Shown: positions 17,592 through 25,420 of the stretch, piece after piece
How positions within the stretch are numbered: the stretch's first letter is position 1
How the letters are laid out: each line of letters opens with the position of its first letter
Source: Actibacterium sp. XHP0104
GTDB taxonomy: Bacteria; Pseudomonadota; Alphaproteobacteria; Rhodobacterales; Rhodobacteraceae
Length of the DNA stretch: 64,000 nt
Assembly: GCF_025751515.1 (NCBI RefSeq)
Contig: NZ_JAOWLE010000006.1
Location: 1-64,000, forward strand
Reading direction: 5' to 3'
Notes under the pieces: model-generated
Told to the model about the DNA's origin: nothing
The model's input: the letters and a program-made list of their open reading frames with translations, nothing else
Databases searched by the model: none
Made by a program: the position numbers and the translations under genes

Positions 17592-18262
17592 CGCCGCCCC
17601 CGCTTCCAGTCGTCGAGGCGGGCGTAGATCGTGACCGCGATTCCGCCGAGCGCCACGGCGATGAACACCCAACGCAGCGTGTCGAGATACGGAACGAGCG
17701 GCAGGATGGCGGTCTGGGTCTCGGCCAGCACCTGCTGCGCCACCTCCACCCCAGCGGCGCCCAGTGTCGCCACTCCGGCTGCACCACCGGCCCTCATCGT
17801 CCTGCTCTCGGCCAGCACCTCGCGTGCAGGCGGGGTCTCCGCCGCAAAGGGCATGGACCGCGTGGGGAAGCGCTCTCCCCATTGGCGCGCAGGGCCGAGA
17901 TCGACATGCATGAAGCCCGAGCGCGGATAGAAGCCGAAGCCAAGGAACCCGACCTCACGCGCTGCTGCTTCAAACGCCGTCGGGTCGTGGTTCGTCATCG
18001 CAATGTCGAACGCGGCGCCCTCCATGTGCTTCGAATGTTTGGCACCGCCGACGGCGCGGTTGTGCTCAGGGCTGCGATAGGCGGAGCGGACGATCAGCGG
18101 TTTGCCCAGCCGGTCACGAAGCGCCTGCAGTTTGTCGAGCGCGGGCTCGTTGATCAGCAGGTTGCCGGTGCCCCGGCAGGCGATCTCGGCCGGACTGAAG
18201 TTCGGCCAGCGCCAGGCGCTCTCAGGCACGTCGCGCCAGTGATCGTAGAAGGTCGTGGTCAT
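17588..18262 (-). CDS. Endolysin, peptidase M15-type, with C-terminal membrane segment
   Basis: A 224-residue protein. Residues 20-125 form an M15_3 D-Ala-D-Ala peptidase domain with the zinc motif SxHxxGxAxD at S77-K-H79-M-E-G82-A-A-F-D86 and the second metal/catalytic element 'FMHVDLG' around H119. It would cleave peptidoglycan cross-links during lysis. Unusually for the enzyme domain, residues about 185-215 contain a hydrophobic segment ('WVFIAVALGGIAVTIYA') followed by a positive tail, which may tether it to the membrane or supply holin function. Confidence 0.85.
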   Translation of the reverse strand: MTTTFYDHWRDVPESAWRWPNFSPAEIACRGTGNLLINEPALDKLQALRDRLGKPLIVRSAYRSPEHNRAVGGAKHSKHMEGAAFDIAMTNHDPTAFEAAAREVGFLGFGFYPRSGFMHVDLGPARQWGERFPTRSMPFAAETPPAREVLAESRTMRAGGAAGVATLGAAGVEVAQQVLAETQTAILPLVPYLDTLRWVFIAVALGGIAVTIYARLDDWKRGRR

Positions 18263-18334
18263 GGGGATCCTCCGGAAACGAAAAACCCGCCTCGCGGGCG
18301 GGTCTGGTGGTGACGAAATTGCTGCACGGTCGGG

Positions 18335-18625
18335 TCAGGGGCTGCCGCCGAAGATCTTCAGCTTCAGCGCGATGCCCGCGAGGAGCGCGAGCATGATGCC
18401 GGTGGTGATGAGATGGACGGCGGTCTGGACGGCGGTGCGGCGGACGAAGCGGATGCTTTCGAGGAGCGAGCGGAGATCGCGGATGTCGAGCGCGGCGTCC
18501 TTGCCATCGATCCCGGCATCGGCCAGCGCACGCTTCGCGCCTTCTTCGGCGGCCTGGGAGAGGAAGGCTCGGAACTCTGCTTCCGACATCCTCAGGTCGC
18601 CCTTGTCGGCTCGGGGTAAGATCAT
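18335..18625 (-). CDS. Small phage membrane protein (DUF6127-like), possible holin
   Basis: A 96-residue protein with a soluble, acidic N-terminal half ('MSEAEFRAFLSQAAEEGAKR') and one C-terminal membrane segment ('LITTGIMLALLAGIALKLKI'). It lies between the fibre-like gene and the endolysin, overlapping the stop of the former by 4 nt. The N-terminus resembles the DUF6127 family seen next to lysis genes in alphaproteobacterial prophages. Holin activity is inferred only from position and topology. Confidence 0.55.
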   Translation of the reverse strand: MILPRADKGDLRMSEAEFRAFLSQAAEEGAKRALADAGIDGKDAALDIRDLRSLLESIRFVRRTAVQTAVHLITTGIMLALLAGIALKLKIFGGSP

Positions 18626-19617
18626 GACGAAACGATCCCCGCTTCCGCCGGCAGCGTGGCTGCGGTCCAGGGGGTGCTGTCCGCCGGGTTCAGATCCCAG
18701 CTCGAATAGACCGGCGACGGCAGGTCCGCCGAGGGCGTGCCAGGCGTCGCGTCATAATCCACGCCCCCCATGCGCAGGAAACCCGCGACGCCGGTCGGGC
18801 CGGCAGTGCCGAGCTGGGCCAGCTGCTTGACGTGCACGCCTGCGATGGTCGTGGCCCCGGCGGGACCGGTCGGCCCCGCGAGCGAGAAGGAGAGCCGCTG
18901 GCCCGCGATGTCGCTGGCGGCCCTCGTGGCGATGTCGCCGTCCTTGATTGCATCGATGCCGCCCGAGAAGGCATCGTAGGTGCCGACCAGATCCGGCGTG
19001 CGCCGCGCGAACCGCCGGCCGATGGTCGAAACACCCTCGAGCACGGCGATATGGGCGTAGTACCAGGTCGCGGTGGCATAGTAGTCGAACAACTGAAGAT
19101 TACGCCATACGCAGCGGACGGGCCGGCCCTTCCCGCCGGTGTTGGCGGCCGTGGAGCTGCTGTGAAGCACTCCGTCGACATGGAACTCGATGGTGATGTC
19201 GGTGCCGACGGCAATCCTGACGTCGATCCAGTAGGTCTGGTTCGTGGCAGCGACGAAGGACGAAGCCCCGTCGACGCTGGTATCGCCAATCGCCATCGCC
19301 CGGTACTTCTCGTCGTCCCGTTCGGTCCTCACGAGGCCGATCTGCCGGTTTGCAGAGTCGTAGAACTCGAGGAAGATGCCGTCCTGCGCGATGGCATGGG
19401 CGTTGATCGACGGCGCCCGGTAACGGAAGCCGATCCAGACATCTCCGGTGGGTTCCGCCCATGTCGCGGTGAAGGGCACCGACGAGCCGTTACCCGCGGT
19501 GATCTTGATCGCGTTGACGTCATAGGCCGGATCGAACCCCGCCGGGTCCGTGCTGATCAGCCCGGTCACCCCGGAGAGGTCCGTGACCTGGTGGCCGAGA
19601 TGGAGGATGTGGGTCAT
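18622..19617 (-). CDS. Tail fibre/receptor-binding candidate with lectin-like domain
   Basis: A 331-residue protein. Residues about 10-200 have the beta-sandwich pattern of concanavalin A-like lectins (LamG-type): 'GDVWIGFRYRAPSI', 'GIFLEFYDSANRQIGLV', 'NQTYWIDVRIAVGTDI', 'TIEFHVDGVLHSS'. The C-terminal part contains a short Gly-Pro-Thr-rich linker ('GPTGPAG'). It overlaps the tail-tip gene by 4 nt (ATGA) and is the last tail gene before lysis, which is where receptor-binding proteins usually sit. Confidence 0.6.
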   Translation of the reverse strand: MTHILHLGHQVTDLSGVTGLISTDPAGFDPAYDVNAIKITAGNGSSVPFTATWAEPTGDVWIGFRYRAPSINAHAIAQDGIFLEFYDSANRQIGLVRTERDDEKYRAMAIGDTSVDGASSFVAATNQTYWIDVRIAVGTDITIEFHVDGVLHSSSTAANTGGKGRPVRCVWRNLQLFDYYATATWYYAHIAVLEGVSTIGRRFARRTPDLVGTYDAFSGGIDAIKDGDIATRAASDIAGQRLSFSLAGPTGPAGATTIAGVHVKQLAQLGTAGPTGVAGFLRMGGVDYDATPGTPSADLPSPVYSSWDLNPADSTPWTAATLPAEAGIVSS

Positions 19618-22600
19618 GGGATCACCTCGATGTAGAGTGCGCTGTCGGCGGCGGTGAGGCGCGCCTCCCCGCCCCGTTCGTGGAAGAGATCGGCCCGCGC
19701 CACGCTCAGCCGGGCATCGGCCCCGAAGCCGATCCAGAGCGCGGCGTCGGCCGCGGTGAGCTGGACCGCACCGCCGAGGCCGAGGAAGACGACGGTCTCG
19801 GGTGCCGTCAGCCGGGTCTCTGCCCCGAACTCGGTCCAGAGGCTGGCCTCGGCCACCTTGATGCCGTCGGGCATGAAAAGCCGGACCCCTCGCGCCTGCC
19901 AGGCCTCATAGGTCGCACTGCCGGCCACGCGCCGCGCCTGCACCCGCACCTCGAAATGCTTCGTCCCCGTCGGCGCCGAGAGGATTGGCACATCCTCCTT
20001 CGTGAGCGTGAAGCTGTTGGTGCTGCCCACATCGATAACGGCCGCGGGCGGCTCGACGACGGCATCGGTGTCCGGATCTACCCAGCGGATCTCGAGGGCG
20101 TAGGTGACACCCGGTTCGGGCCCGATGTCGCCCGCGTCATAGGCGTCGATGGCGACACTCGTCTGCAGGAGCCGGTCGCGATGCGCCCATGTCAACAGCA
20201 CGGGACCGAGGTTCAGGACGTTCGGGTTCACGACCGAGACACCGTTTCCGCGGAGGTCGCCCGGCGGCAGCGGTCGGATGGCGCGCGAGGCGAGCGTGAC
20301 CTCGTCCTCGGGCGCCTGGGAAAGCGGCAGCGTCCCGAACCCCGTCTCCGGCAGCATCCTGACCGCGACGGTCTCTCCCGCCGCGAAGCGCCCCTCGCTC
20401 GCGTTGGCGAGGAGCTGCCAGCAGACCAACGGCGTGCCGGCGGGATGGACCTGTGGGACCGTGTCGAGACAGCCCCGCCCGACCGTCAGCGTCGTGGCGC
20501 TCACCCCGTCGATGCGGACGAGTTCGTCCCCGATCGCTGCGAGCGTGCCGATGGTGACGTCCGCAATCCCCGTCCAGCTGCCGACCGGCAGCACCCGCTC
20601 GGCCGGATCGTCGGTGATGTCGGCCGTCAGGAGCGCCGTCGGCACGAACTCGACGCCCGCCTCGAGCGCATAGCCCGTCCCGCTATCGGTCCAGACCTGC
20701 GCCGAGAGCGCATCGGCCGAGGGGCGCTCGCCGGCGGCAACGAGCGCGCCCGCGTCCGGATCCTCCTCGAGGAGCGCGTCGGCCTGCGCGTGACCCAGCT
20801 CCTGGACAAGGAGCCAGTATGGCGCTTCCGTCACCCAGCGGCGCGCGAGCGGCTTCGGCGGCAGGATGAGTCGCCCCGGATCGCCGGTCTCGCCGCCGAC
20901 GAGGGCGGTGTCGCCAAGCCCGAAGACGTCCTCGGCGATGCGAAGCCGCACGCCATTCGCGCGCCCGTCACCATGGTCGATCTCGACGATCCGGACCGCG
21001 ACGCCCTCAAGCCCGCGGCGCGGGCTCAAGAGCCGGATCACGTCGCCCGGGTCGAGATCGGCGCCGACGCGGGTGACGGTGATCTCGCCCGACAGGATCG
21101 GCGAAGAGAGTGCGCGCAGATCGCGTTCGGCCACGCGCACGGCGAGCGACTCATAGCGGATCCCCGGATAATCGACCGAGGCGCTCACGACCTGGCCGAG
21201 GTCCTGGACGAGTGCGGTATCGGTGACGCTCACGGAACCGGTCTGGTCTGTGCGGGCATCCGAGAACTTCACGGTGACCGAGTTCACCAGATCGGCGGCC
21301 TCGCGGCGCCCGAGCTCGCCCCAGTCGACGACGTTGGTCTCGTCGAAGATCGGCAGCGCCTCCGGATCGTAGTCAGCCCGGATGAGCTTCAGCTCCCAGC
21401 GGCCCGAGCGGCGGTCGACATAGAGATAGGCGTCGATGTGCTTCAGGACGTCGGCGATGAAGTCCTCGATCGTCGATTCCTGCTGCCAGAGGAGCGAGAG
21501 CCCGAACCCCTCGGCAAAGAGCGCATCGGCGGCGGTGGCGAAACTCGGGCCGATGTCGGTGAAGCCGTGGCCGAGGCCCCAGTCGCGGTTCGTCAGGCAC
21601 TCCCGGATGATATGGGCCGGGTTCATGTCCGGGCCCTCGCCGAAGGCGGCGCGGAGCGAGGCAACGAGCACGTCGGGATCGCCCGCGGGGACGACCGGCA
21701 CGCCATCGACGGGCGTGTTGTCGATCTGCGAGGTCGCGCTCGTGTCCGAGAGGGCGATGTTGAAGGCGAAGACGTCGACCTCCGCGAGGCCTGCGAGCGT
21801 CGCCTTGGCGGCCTCGAGGCTTCCAGCCGGGCTCGGCTCGCCGTCGGTCACGAAGATCAGGATGCGCCGCTTTCCGCCCGCGCCATTGAAGAAGGCGCCC
21901 GCCTGGCTCACCGCCGCCCCGAAATCCGTACCCCCGCTCACGGTGGTCGGCAGCGCGTCGACCCAGTCCTTGAGTTCGCCATAGGCCGTGGCATCGGCGT
22001 TGCGCCGGAGGATCGCGCCCGAGACGGTCGAATTCCAGATGACGATCTGGATGTCGTTGGGCTCGAGCGCGTTCGCGCCGATCTCGGCGATGAGCCGCGA
22101 GACGGCGGTCCGCTGGGCCGCCATGCGGCCGCCGGACATGGAGCCCGAGGTGTCCATGGCGACGTAGATCGCGGCGTCTCCGATCCGGACCTCGGGTACG
22201 ATCTGCGCTTTCTCGGGATACCACTGCGCGTTGCCATCCTCGGCGCGCAGGATCCGGGTGAGGCGGACGGCCCATGGCTTCAGATAGGGATTGAGGCCGA
22301 GATAGACCTGCCGGAGGACGAGCGAGCAGATGCCGCGATAGCCCGGCACGTTGGACCCCGCCTGCGCGGCGAGATAGTCGTTCTGCTCTTGGGTGGTCCC
22401 GCCCATCAGGACGTCGATGTCGCCGACGATGCCGCCCTCGCGACTCTCGCCGCCGAAGAGGTTCGGCTTGTTGATCCGGATGCGACCGCCCGCGGCGCCG
22501 CCGCTGAGGCTCGGCAGGCTCGCGGCGTCAGAGACGGTGACGGACTGTGCGGCGAAGGCCGTGGCGGCGGGCTCGACGAGCCAGGTCGTGACGCCGGTCC

Positions 22601-22955
22601 CGCCATCGTAGCTTACGGCCTGAACGGTGACCGTGCGCGTCGTGTTGTCGGTGCCGAGTTTCAGGTCGTAGCTTGACCCGAGGCGGATCCCGGCGAGCGT
22701 ACCCGGAAAGGTCACCTCGGCCACACTGTCGCCACCAGCTGCGGCGATCGCAGACATGCCCGCGACGGTGCCGTAACTTGCGAGCGCGCCGACGCCGGTG
22801 CCCGCGGCGCTGCTCTGGCCGGTGCCGATCGACCATGCGGTTCGGTCGTCGACCCGGATCTCGCGGATCGCATCGACGGGCCCGTGGCAGAGCGCGAGAT
22901 GCGCCCCGAGGGAATACCTGTAGCCGACCGTCTGGGGCTTGGAGCGACCGCCCAT
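19614..22955 (-). CDS. Tail tip / host-specificity protein (gpJ-like) with inserted VWA domain
   Basis: A 1113-residue protein. The N-terminal ~250 residues ('YRYSLGAHLALCHGPVDAIR') and the region from about 430 ('PAHIIRECLTNRDWGLGH' and later hub-like segments) match phage tail-tip attachment proteins of the gpJ/TipJ kind. Residues about 262-430 are a von Willebrand A domain with MIDAS motif D-T-S-G-S, 'GGTDFGAA' and 'VTDGEPSP'. The C-terminal ~80 residues contain four tandem ~18-residue repeats of the form (A/D)LxxxFGxxARLTAA. It probably forms the tip that contacts the receptor; the VWA domain may bind a host ligand or hold a metal-dependent fold. Confidence 0.8.
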   Translation of the reverse strand: MGGRSKPQTVGYRYSLGAHLALCHGPVDAIREIRVDDRTAWSIGTGQSSAAGTGVGALASYGTVAGMSAIAAAGGDSVAEVTFPGTLAGIRLGSSYDLKLGTDNTTRTVTVQAVSYDGGTGVTTWLVEPAATAFAAQSVTVSDAASLPSLSGGAAGGRIRINKPNLFGGESREGGIVGDIDVLMGGTTQEQNDYLAAQAGSNVPGYRGICSLVLRQVYLGLNPYLKPWAVRLTRILRAEDGNAQWYPEKAQIVPEVRIGDAAIYVAMDTSGSMSGGRMAAQRTAVSRLIAEIGANALEPNDIQIVIWNSTVSGAILRRNADATAYGELKDWVDALPTTVSGGTDFGAAVSQAGAFFNGAGGKRRILIFVTDGEPSPAGSLEAAKATLAGLAEVDVFAFNIALSDTSATSQIDNTPVDGVPVVPAGDPDVLVASLRAAFGEGPDMNPAHIIRECLTNRDWGLGHGFTDIGPSFATAADALFAEGFGLSLLWQQESTIEDFIADVLKHIDAYLYVDRRSGRWELKLIRADYDPEALPIFDETNVVDWGELGRREAADLVNSVTVKFSDARTDQTGSVSVTDTALVQDLGQVVSASVDYPGIRYESLAVRVAERDLRALSSPILSGEITVTRVGADLDPGDVIRLLSPRRGLEGVAVRIVEIDHGDGRANGVRLRIAEDVFGLGDTALVGGETGDPGRLILPPKPLARRWVTEAPYWLLVQELGHAQADALLEEDPDAGALVAAGERPSADALSAQVWTDSGTGYALEAGVEFVPTALLTADITDDPAERVLPVGSWTGIADVTIGTLAAIGDELVRIDGVSATTLTVGRGCLDTVPQVHPAGTPLVCWQLLANASEGRFAAGETVAVRMLPETGFGTLPLSQAPEDEVTLASRAIRPLPPGDLRGNGVSVVNPNVLNLGPVLLTWAHRDRLLQTSVAIDAYDAGDIGPEPGVTYALEIRWVDPDTDAVVEPPAAVIDVGSTNSFTLTKEDVPILSAPTGTKHFEVRVQARRVAGSATYEAWQARGVRLFMPDGIKVAEASLWTEFGAETRLTAPETVVFLGLGGAVQLTAADAALWIGFGADARLSVARADLFHERGGEARLTAADSALYIEVIP

Positions 22956-22956
22956 G

Positions 22957-23175
22957 TCAGTCCTCGATCCCGGTCCGCGCGATACGCTTCTCGGCCTCGG
23001 CGATCACGCGCAGCGCCAGCGCGTCGCCGGTCGCAGACAGCACCTCGGCGGGCAGTCCTTCGGCGAGGAAAGCCTGCCAGTCGAGCCCGTGGCGGCGGAA
23101 CCAGGGACGCGCGCCCTGAAAGCAGAGCCGGGCCGCGCGGATGTCCTCGGCGCGGACGATGAGGGTCTGGCTCAC
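22957..23175 (-). CDS. Small conserved-looking phage protein, unknown
   Basis: A 72-residue protein between the tail-tip gene and the gene at 23172-23420; its ATG overlaps the upstream stop by 4 nt. It contains 'FRRHGLDWQAFLAEGLPAEV' and has no membrane segment. Position between hub and tip genes implies a tail-tip assembly role. The overlap and dense packing support that it is real. Confidence 0.6.
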   Translation of the reverse strand: MSQTLIVRAEDIRAARLCFQGARPWFRRHGLDWQAFLAEGLPAEVLSATGDALALRVIAEAEKRIARTGIED

Positions 23176-23420
23176 TTCTTGCCTCCCTTCTTGCGGATCG
23201 GGTCGACCTTGAGATCGCCGGCCCAGACGACGTTCGGGCCGCGCAGCAGCACGGTGCCGAAGACGACCGGGATCGGCCGGCCTTCCTCGGCCGTCGGCAG
23301 ATCGAAATCGTCGAGCCCCGCCGCCTTCGGAACCTCGGTCTTCGGCTTCGGCGAAAGCGCATAGGAGATCGCCGTCAGCACGAGGCTGGCGACGATCTGG
23401 ACGACGAAGTTCCAGACCAT
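23172..23420 (-). CDS. Small tail-tip associated protein with N-terminal hydrophobic helix
   Basis: An 82-residue protein beginning 'MVWNFVVQIVASLVLTAISY', followed by 'KTEVPKAAGLDDFDLPTAEE' and 'RPIPVVFGTVLLRGPNVVWA'. The last two blocks are the usual opening of phage tip proteins (compare the start of gpJ/gpI-like proteins), so it is a component of the tail tip complex. It overlaps its downstream neighbour by 4 nt. Confidence 0.6.
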   Translation of the reverse strand: MVWNFVVQIVASLVLTAISYALSPKPKTEVPKAAGLDDFDLPTAEEGRPIPVVFGTVLLRGPNVVWAGDLKVDPIRKKGGKK

Positions 23421-23447
23421 GGGAGGGGCTCGGGATGTTCGGGAGGA

Positions 23448-24296
23448 TCAGACGATACTGGTGCCGCCGAAGGGATTGCGGCCGGGGATGTCGGGGAAGC
23501 CCCCGAAGTTCAGGAGATTGCCGAACTTGGCGGCGCAGCTGTCGCGGCGGAGATCGCAGCCGGGCGCCATGTCGATGACGGCGACCGTCTCCAGATCGTC
23601 GATCGCTGTCTCAAGCTCGGGCATTCGTCCCGCGAGCGTCAGCCGGTCGCCGACATGGCCGGTGATGAACCCGAGAAGCCCCGCGTGGCGCAGGACGCCG
23701 CCACGGAACCAGCCGTCCGGCAGGAGCGCGGCCTCGGAGACGGTGATCTCGAGGCCCGAGCGCGCGGTGGCGGTTCCGCCCACGTAGAAGGTCTCGATGT
23801 CGAGGCGGCAGCCGCGGGAATAGAGCGCGTGGCGGCAGAGCCGCTGGTACTTCGCCCGCACGCCTTCCCGCCGCATCGAGGTGAAAAGCGATTCCGCGCG
23901 CAGCGTGATCCGCCGTCCCTCGACGCGCGCCGAGACGATGCGTCCCTTCCAGTGCGCGACCACCTCGGCCGGGACTTGCTCGTGACCGCGGTAGATGGTG
24001 AGGGTCGTGACCGACCGGCCCCTGGGTCCGAGATAGCGACGGGCGAACGGATCGGAGAGCGGGAAGGTCACCGAGAGATCCACCCGACGCGGATCGCTGC
24101 TCTGGACGACGGAACCGTGGCTGACCGCCGAGGACTCCCAGACGAGATCCGCGGTCTCGTCGCTGATGGCGCCCGCGGGCGAGGACCAGGCGCTCGCGCG
24201 GCTGGTGAAGTGCCAGACGCTGCCCCCCTCCGCGAAGAGGTAGAGGAAATACGGCCGCCCCTCTGCGGTCGAGGTCTCGGCGAGATCGTAGGTCAT
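23448..24296 (-). CDS. Baseplate hub / BR0599-type phage protein (DUF2163-like)
   Basis: A 282-residue protein matching the phage BR0599/DUF2163 family found in many alphaproteobacterial siphoviruses and gene transfer agents. Signatures are 'RRVDLSVTFPLSDPFARR', 'TLTIYRGHEQVPAEVVAHWKG', and the C-terminal cysteine block 'YQRLCRHALYSRGCRLD' with a later 'APGCDLRRDSCAAKFGNLLN'. In structurally solved relatives this protein is a hub with an iron- or metal-binding cysteine cluster; the cluster here is an inference. It overlaps the upstream gene by 4 nt. Confidence 0.75.
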   Translation of the reverse strand: MTYDLAETSTAEGRPYFLYLFAEGGSVWHFTSRASAWSSPAGAISDETADLVWESSAVSHGSVVQSSDPRRVDLSVTFPLSDPFARRYLGPRGRSVTTLTIYRGHEQVPAEVVAHWKGRIVSARVEGRRITLRAESLFTSMRREGVRAKYQRLCRHALYSRGCRLDIETFYVGGTATARSGLEITVSEAALLPDGWFRGGVLRHAGLLGFITGHVGDRLTLAGRMPELETAIDDLETVAVIDMAPGCDLRRDSCAAKFGNLLNFGGFPDIPGRNPFGGTSIV

Positions 24297-25420
24297 GAGG
24301 GGGTCTCGATCAGCGGCAGCGACAGTTCGGTCCGGTTCGGCCCATGCGTGAGTTCGATCCGGTCGGCATCCGAGCGGACCTTCACCAGCAGGTGAATGGG
24401 TGTATCGAGGGCGATGCTCTTGCCGGGGGCGGCGATGGAGAGCCGGATCCCGAGCGCATCCCAGGCGGCGGCGGTGATCTCGCGGAAGACCGGCCCGGTC
24501 GGGTGATCGATCATCAGGTGTCGGCCGACCCAGACAGAGGGATCGGCGAGCGGTGCGACGATGATGGAGGTCGCGCCGGACGTGACCGCCGCCTGCAGAA
24601 CCAGTTCCAGGCCCCAGCTCGGCAGCCAGAAGGCACGTTGTCGACCGCGCAGCGAGAGAAGCCAGCGCCGGCGGGTCAACCGCGCTGTGCCGCGGTCGAT
24701 CAGCGTGATGGTCGATCGCCGTTGGACATGGGTGAGGATGGGCTCGAGAGTGATCGGCCCGAAGCCGTTGTCGATGGCTTCGACGGTCTGGCCGAGCGTC
24801 TCTGCGAGCGTCTGGCGCAGGACGGCCGGATCGGTCAGTACGTCCAGCCCTTGGTGCTGGGGATAGGGGCTGGCAGCAGCACTACCGTCGCTGGTCCGGA
24901 GCGTGAAGCTCGCCGTGACCGTGCCGAGGCCCTGACGGCGGCGGTCGATCTCGACGGGCCGTGCGAGGAAGGCACTGCCGACCGGTGCTACGATGGCGCG
25001 CACCAGACTAACGCCAGCGGCAGCAGCAAGCTCCAGCCGGTCGGGCCACACGGCGGCAATCTCGATCAGATGCGCCCTGCCACCATTGCTAGCGATGATG
25101 GCCTGCGCCGCGCCGTCGAAAGCGCCATCGGTCGTGTCGATGAAGACCGTGAGGTTCGCCGCGTCGACCGGTGCCGTCGCAGGGCGTGCCAGATGCCAGA
25201 GCGGCAGGGCCCAGTCGTCGAGCGGCCCTGCCCGGCCAAGTTCGGTGGCCTCGGCGAGCCCCGTTGCATCGAGAAGATGCGACAAGGCCAGCGTGGACCG
25301 TGGACCCGTGCGAAGCGCGATGCGCTGTTCTGCGGCCTCGGTCACCAGGACGTCGGTCGACCACTCGAGCACTTCCGTGACCGGCCTCTGCGCCGGGAAG
25401 GGCCAGAGCCGCTCAGGCAT
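24293..25420 (-). CDS. Phage minor tail / distal tail protein
   Basis: A 375-residue protein beginning 'MPERLWPFPAQRPVTEVLEW'. This opening and the strand 'RRRWLLSLRGRQRAFWLPSW' are common in the distal-tail protein located between tape measure and BR0599-type hub. It overlaps both neighbours (8 nt with the tape measure, 4 nt with the hub), so it belongs to one translationally coupled set. No enzymatic motif is visible. Confidence 0.6.
   Translation of the reverse strand: MPERLWPFPAQRPVTEVLEWSTDVLVTEAAEQRIALRTGPRSTLALSHLLDATGLAEATELGRAGPLDDWALPLWHLARPATAPVDAANLTVFIDTTDGAFDGAAQAIIASNGGRAHLIEIAAVWPDRLELAAAAGVSLVRAIVAPVGSAFLARPVEIDRRRQGLGTVTASFTLRTSDGSAAASPYPQHQGLDVLTDPAVLRQTLAETLGQTVEAIDNGFGPITLEPILTHVQRRSTITLIDRGTARLTRRRWLLSLRGRQRAFWLPSWGLELVLQAAVTSGATSIIVAPLADPSVWVGRHLMIDHPTGPVFREITAAAWDALGIRLSIAAPGKSIALDTPIHLLVKVRSDADRIELTHGPNRTELSLPLIETPS

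Noticed and set aside
19680-22676. 998-residue plus-strand open frame opposite the tail tip gene
   Set aside because: It is the antisense of a well-supported gene in GC-rich DNA. Its Arg/Asp/Gly-rich composition and absence of motifs mark it as a shadow.
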